Both the position numbers and the translations under genes were made by a program. From assembly GCF_003597125.1 (NCBI RefSeq), contig NZ_QYYA01000001.1, forward strand, positions 558,001-622,000: 64,000 nt of DNA, given 5' to 3'. This stretch comes from Alcanivorax profundi. Its GTDB lineage: Bacteria > Pseudomonadota > Gammaproteobacteria > Pseudomonadales > Alcanivoracaceae. Below are positions 60,382 through 64,000 of this stretch, piece after piece (the stretch's first letter is position 1; each line of letters begins with the position of its first letter). Under the pieces are notes generated by a model, which was given only the letters and a program-made list of their open reading frames with translations, was not told the origin of the DNA and did no database searches.

Positions 60382-62757
60382 CTAGTGGGCTGACGTTTCC
60401 AGGGACGCTGACCATTCAAGTAACTTCTCTTTGAGCTGCTCCAGGGTAACGGGTTTGGCAACATGGTCGTTCATGCCGCAGGCAAAGCACCGCTCGCGAT
60501 GCTCAGTGGTGGCATGAGCCGTCAGAGCCACGACAGGAAGTGGGGGCCGAGAGCGTTGCTGTTCCAGACGGCGAAGAAGACGTGTGGTCTCGTATCCATC
60601 TAACCCCGGCATTTCACAGTCCATCAGGACCAGATCGGGTAGGGCATCGGCGTTTTGCAGCAGCTCCAGTGCTTCCTCTCCGCAACTTGCAAGGGTGACG
60701 GAGACGGAGAGTTTCTTTAGTAATGCGCCGATGACCATCTGATTCACGGCATTGTCCTCAACCACCAGGACGTTCATGCCCTCAGTACCGTACTGACCGG
60801 AGCGCTCTTGCGGCGAATCATTCTTGTTGCTACGTCGCAGGGGAACGGTCAGGGTGAATGTGGAGCCTTTGTCTTTCTTGCTGTTGGCTTCAAGGTTACC
60901 TTTCATAAGTTCAGCCAGTTGCCTAGAGATCGCCAGCCCGAGCCCTGTGCCTCCGTATTTCCGTGAGGTTGAACTGTCAGCCTGCTGGAAGGATTGAAAA
61001 AGACTGCCCAGTTCCTGCCTGTTCATGCCGATACCTTCATCGATAACCTGGCAACTGAGCAGTAATGTGTCTCGCTCCAGGCCATCTGCGGCACGGGCGC
61101 GCAGTGTTATGGTGCCGGCCTCCGTGAATTTGACCGCATTAGAGAGCAAATTGAGAAGGATTTGACGCAGCCGGGTAGGGTCGCCCTCAACCCATTCCGG
61201 CACCTGATCATCCCAGTCACTGATCAGCCGAAGGTCTTTATTTTCGGCATTGGCATGGAAGATCATCAGGCAGTCTTCCAACAGTCGGTGGAGGTTGAAG
61301 CTGCTGACTTCCAGCTGCAGTTTTCCTGAACTGATTTTGGAGAAATCGAGGATGTCGTTGATCACGTTAAGCAGACTTCCACCGGCGCTGTAGATGGTTT
61401 CCACATAGTTGCGCTGGGTAGCATCCATACGTGTGCCACGCAGAAGATCTGCCAAGCCCAATACCGCATTCATCGGGGTGCGAATTTCATGGCTCATTTT
61501 TGCCAGAAAGTCGCTCTTGGCATCGTTTTCGGCCTGGGCGCGAACGATTTCCTGTTGGCGTTGCAGGCTTTCGTTCTTCAACGTTCGCAGCCGGCCGGCC
61601 AATCCGAAGGATAACAATACCTGTTGCATGACCAGGCCGATTTGTACCCCGGTGACATTGAGCAGCCCCGGCAAGCTGATGGCTCCATAGGCGCCCAGCG
61701 CCAGTAACATCACCGTGACAAGGAACATGCTCCAAGCAAGCACAAAAATACGTGCTTCCGGGCGACCCTGGAACAGACTGAAGAGTCCGGACAGCAGTAA
61801 TAAGGCGAGTGTTATCAAGGCGACCCCGCCCTGCATGGCGGCGACGGTGCCAGGGGGGGTCGATAGCAGGGCGATGATGATGCCCACATGAATGCAGGAG
61901 GTGGCCAGTAATAGACGGTCGAGCCACTGCCATTGGCGAGTGTGCAGATAATCTCGGGCAAACAATAGCCCGGAAAGCAGGGTCAGATAACCGAACATGT
62001 GATTGGCAGACTGAGGTACCACCCAGTCATCCATCCAAAGGCGATGAAGAATTCCTTGCAGGGTGGCTACATACAGGGTGGCGGAAGCAACATGCAAGAC
62101 ATAGAAACGACTGCTCTTTTCTTTGCCTCCGAGCCACAGCACGAGGTGATAGAACAATAGTCCCAGGGCGATGCCATAAAAGCCTCCCATCAGCCACTCA
62201 TTGGTGCTTTGCTGTTCGATGAAGGGTTCCCTGCCAATCAGGCTGACGGGCACGGTCATGGCACTGGTAAGGGTGTGGATTCGCAGGTAAAGCGTTCGGG
62301 GAACCGCAGGTTGCAAGGTAAAAGGCAAGGTGAAGCTGCGAATTTTTACCGGACGCATGTTGAACGGCAGCGTGTCCCCCATTCGTGAAAATGACACCCC
62401 GTTTTCGTCCACGAGATAGAAATCCACCTGATCGAGGACGGCGTAATCCACCTGTAGCCAGAGGGCCAGCTCATCGTGCCCGGTATTCACAAAGCGAACC
62501 CGAAACCAGCAGGCATCCCTGCGGTAACCAAAATTGATCTGCTGGCGATTCACGGGTTGATAAGGGGCCTGACGGGCCTCGGCGAGGCTGGCAGTAGCGT
62601 TTCCGTCGCACCAGCTTTGCATTGACGGACCAAGTTGACGTGTTGAGACAGGATCCTGCAGGTTAAGGATGGTGATGCCCGCAGCGGAAGCAGGCATGGC
62701 CACCGTAAGTAGCAGGCCTATCGGCAGCAGCAACAGCAGCAGTGCTCTGACTGGCAT
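60382..62757 (-). CDS. Hybrid histidine kinase with 7TMR-DISM sensor and receiver domain
   Basis: A 791-residue inner-membrane sensor. Signal peptide (VRALLLLLLPIGLLLTV), then a periplasmic 7TMR-DISMED2 domain (RRDACWFRVRFVN, LQVDYAVLDQVDFYLV), seven transmembrane helices at about 185-390, a coiled coil, a HisKA domain with the phosphorylated His in KMSHEIRTPMNAVLG, an ATPase domain (NLLSNAVKFTEAG, GGTGLGLAIS), and a receiver domain with the phospho-Asp in VLMDCEMPGLDGYE. ATG 62757 has AGGGAG 7 bases upstream. No Hpt domain is attached, so phosphate probably passes to a separate protein. Ligand unknown, possibly a carbohydrate-like molecule. Confidence 0.93.
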   Translation of the reverse strand: MPVRALLLLLLPIGLLLTVAMPASAAGITILNLQDPVSTRQLGPSMQSWCDGNATASLAEARQAPYQPVNRQQINFGYRRDACWFRVRFVNTGHDELALWLQVDYAVLDQVDFYLVDENGVSFSRMGDTLPFNMRPVKIRSFTLPFTLQPAVPRTLYLRIHTLTSAMTVPVSLIGREPFIEQQSTNEWLMGGFYGIALGLLFYHLVLWLGGKEKSSRFYVLHVASATLYVATLQGILHRLWMDDWVVPQSANHMFGYLTLLSGLLFARDYLHTRQWQWLDRLLLATSCIHVGIIIALLSTPPGTVAAMQGGVALITLALLLLSGLFSLFQGRPEARIFVLAWSMFLVTVMLLALGAYGAISLPGLLNVTGVQIGLVMQQVLLSFGLAGRLRTLKNESLQRQQEIVRAQAENDAKSDFLAKMSHEIRTPMNAVLGLADLLRGTRMDATQRNYVETIYSAGGSLLNVINDILDFSKISSGKLQLEVSSFNLHRLLEDCLMIFHANAENKDLRLISDWDDQVPEWVEGDPTRLRQILLNLLSNAVKFTEAGTITLRARAADGLERDTLLLSCQVIDEGIGMNRQELGSLFQSFQQADSSTSRKYGGTGLGLAISRQLAELMKGNLEANSKKDKGSTFTLTVPLRRSNKNDSPQERSGQYGTEGMNVLVVEDNAVNQMVIGALLKKLSVSVTLASCGEEALELLQNADALPDLVLMDCEMPGLDGYETTRLLRRLEQQRSRPPLPVVALTAHATTEHRERCFACGMNDHVAKPVTLEQLKEKLLEWSASLETSAH

Positions 62758-63054
62758 CGGTCTCTCCCTGTGGCCTGTCAGTGTGGCGGCTGACGGCGCA
62801 TCCCTGCTTTTTCTTATGTTCTCCATATTCGCGCAACTGGTCGATTGTGGCCAGTACAGAAACCACCAGTGGTACGACGGGAGTGGCCGCTGAGGCAGAA
62901 CTCAGGGAGAGGCAGAGAAACAGAGGGCCGGGCAATGGGGAGGGTGTTAGTCGGGTAATCAAAGCAAAGGGGGAGTCTGTCGCTGCATGGACTCGGAAAA
63001 GAACCCGGACGGAACGGGGCAGGATCCGCCCGGGTGTTTCTTCTATGGCGACAA

Positions 63055-63306
63055 TCAGCCTTCGGGGAGCGTGATGTTGAGCTCGAGAATCTCGCAACCG
63101 GATTCACGATCCAGCTGGATATTCACCGCGTCCTGGTCTACGGGGACATATTTGCGCACCACTTGCAGCAACTCTTCCTGTAACTGAGGCAGGTAGTCGG
63201 GGCCACCGCGGGTAGAGCGCTCGCGGGCAACGATGATCTGCAGGCGTTCCTTGGCCACTGAGGCCGAGGTCTGCTTCTTCGGCAACAGATAACTGAAAAT
63301 ACTCAT
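63055..63306 (-). CDS. minE: Cell division topological specificity factor MinE
   Basis: An 83-residue protein with the MinE pattern: membrane-binding start [27 protein letters not shown], where the RLQIIVAR helix contacts MinD, and the C-terminal dimer part [16 protein letters not shown]. With MinD it oscillates and places the division septum. It starts two bases after the minD stop. Confidence 0.97.
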   Translation of the reverse strand: MSIFSYLLPKKQTSASVAKERLQIIVARERSTRGGPDYLPQLQEELLQVVRKYVPVDQDAVNIQLDRESGCEILELNITLPEG

Positions 63307-63308
63307 GA

Positions 63309-64000
63309 TCAGCCCCCAAACAGACGGCCGAACAGACCTTTCTTGTTAACGGTAGTGAAACGGTGCGGCAGCTGGTCGCCAAGGAATCGGGCGACGGCGT
63401 CACTGTAGGCCTGGCCTGCATCGGAGTCAGTGTCCAGAATCACCGGGCTGCCGGCATTGCTGGCATTGAGAACGGCCTGGGATTCAGGCACCACGCCGAG
63501 AAGTTCAATGGCCAGAATTTCCTGCACATCTTCTACTGACAGCATCTCCCCTTTTTCGACCCGTTCGGGTGAATAGCGGGTTAGCAGCAGCCGGGCAGGG
63601 ATGTCCCCTTTGCCTTCCTCGGCATGGCGGGTCTTGCTGGCCAGAATACCGATCATGCGGTCAGAGTCGCGCACGCTGGAGACTTCGGGATTGGTCACTA
63701 CCACCGCTTCGTCGGCAAAGTAGGCTGCCATCAGTGCACCCTTTTCGATACCAGCAGGGCTGTCGCAGATAATGTAGTCCATCTGCATATCTTCGCGCAG
63801 GGCACGGAAGACCCCTTCAACACCTTCCTGGGTCAGCGCATCCTTGTCACGGGTCTGGGAAGCAGGAAGGATGAACAGGTTGTCAACCTTCTTGTCCTTG
63901 ATCAGTGCTTGCTTGATATTGGCATCGCCATTGATGACGTTGACCAGGTCGTAAACCACCCGGCGTTCGCAGCCCATGATCAGGTCCAGGTTACGCAGGC
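63309..64000 (-). CDS. minD: Septum-site determining protein MinD, 5' end missing
   Basis: The window holds the C-terminal ~230 residues of MinD; the P-loop lies beyond the edge. Seen: the [13 protein letters not shown] end of the switch region, [41 protein letters not shown] (Walker B), and the C-terminal amphipathic membrane helix [11 protein letters not shown]. The frame is open to position 64000. Coupled to minE; minC is presumably upstream outside the window. Confidence 0.96.
   Translation of the reverse strand, partial: LRNLDLIMGCERRVVYDLVNVINGDANIKQALIKDKKVDNLFILPASQTRDKDALTQEGVEGVFRALREDMQMDYIICDSPAGIEKGALMAAYFADEAVVVTNPEVSSVRDSDRMIGILASKTRHAEEGKGDIPARLLLTRYSPERVEKGEMLSVEDVQEILAIELLGVVPESQAVLNASNAGSPVILDTDSDAGQAYSDAVARFLGDQLPHRFTTVNKKGLFGRLFGG

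Overview
The window looks like a chromosomal segment of a marine, hydrocarbon-degrading type gammaproteobacterium, most probably Alcanivorax or a close relative. This is an inference from gene content and style: Pseudomonas-like assimilatory nitrate genes, electron-transfer flavoprotein genes of fatty-acid oxidation, a bacterial acyl-CoA-binding protein, an Anbu proteasome cluster, MinDE, and large acidic surface lipoproteins. No rRNA, tRNA, CRISPR array, transposase or phage gene was found, so this is core-like chromosome with a few unusual accessory surface proteins.

Layout. 1-3.4 kb: the 5' part of a degenerate papain-like amidase gene, a class V aminotransferase, and a TetR regulator with a DUF1285 gene. 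3.4-14.3 kb: an assimilatory nitrate cluster in two divergent arms. The left arm is a nitrate transporter followed by a phosphatase-kinase fusion; the right arm is nirB, nirD, an FAD oxidoreductase and a molybdopterin nitrate reductase. The two arms start from textbook sigma-54 promoters facing away from each other across an 803-base spacer. 14.3-17.2 kb: a membrane thiol-redox protein, a potassium channel and an HSL-type hydrolase. 17.4-20.7 kb: a very acidic, cysteine-rich, tandem-repeat lipoprotein that I cannot assign to a known family; this is the most novel item. 20.7-23.5 kb: an intergenic repeat, DAHP synthase, a CobB sirtuin and a small unknown protein.

23.6-32.3 kb: a run of small independent genes: a GNAT-nitrilase fusion, a DUF695 protein, a small membrane protein, a DUF1287 protein, an amidohydrolase divergent from an HxlR regulator, a GFA protein, a DUF4345 protein, an SPFH-tail-like protein, an SDR and an FAD amine-oxidase-like enzyme. 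32.3-35.8 kb: an iron module (TonB receptor, PepSY membrane protein, tiny membrane protein) behind a candidate Fur box. 36-42 kb: rsuA, an MpaB-family protein, a second copy of the intergenic repeat, then ETF-ubiquinone oxidoreductase divergent from etfBA with a PsrA-like operator between them. 42-47 kb: an SDR and the four-gene Anbu cluster (ATP-grasp, alpha-E, transglutaminase, Anbu).

47-56 kb: an LTA-synthase-like transferase, a thioesterase with an acyltransferase, a GAF membrane protein, ACBP, a periplasmic TPR/coiled-coil protein, a DMT transporter, and an MtfA-like peptidase with a small partner. 56-60 kb: a two-gene operon for an OmpA-family protein and a lipoprotein with 20 thrombospondin type 3 repeats. 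60-64 kb: a hybrid 7TMR-DISM histidine kinase, minE and the 3' part of minD.

How the parts join. The nitrate genes form one complete import-to-ammonium route under nitrogen (sigma-54) control. The ETF genes link acyl-CoA dehydrogenases to ubiquinone, which fits the neighbouring lipid genes. Two separate loci encode large acidic, calcium-style or cysteine-rich envelope proteins.
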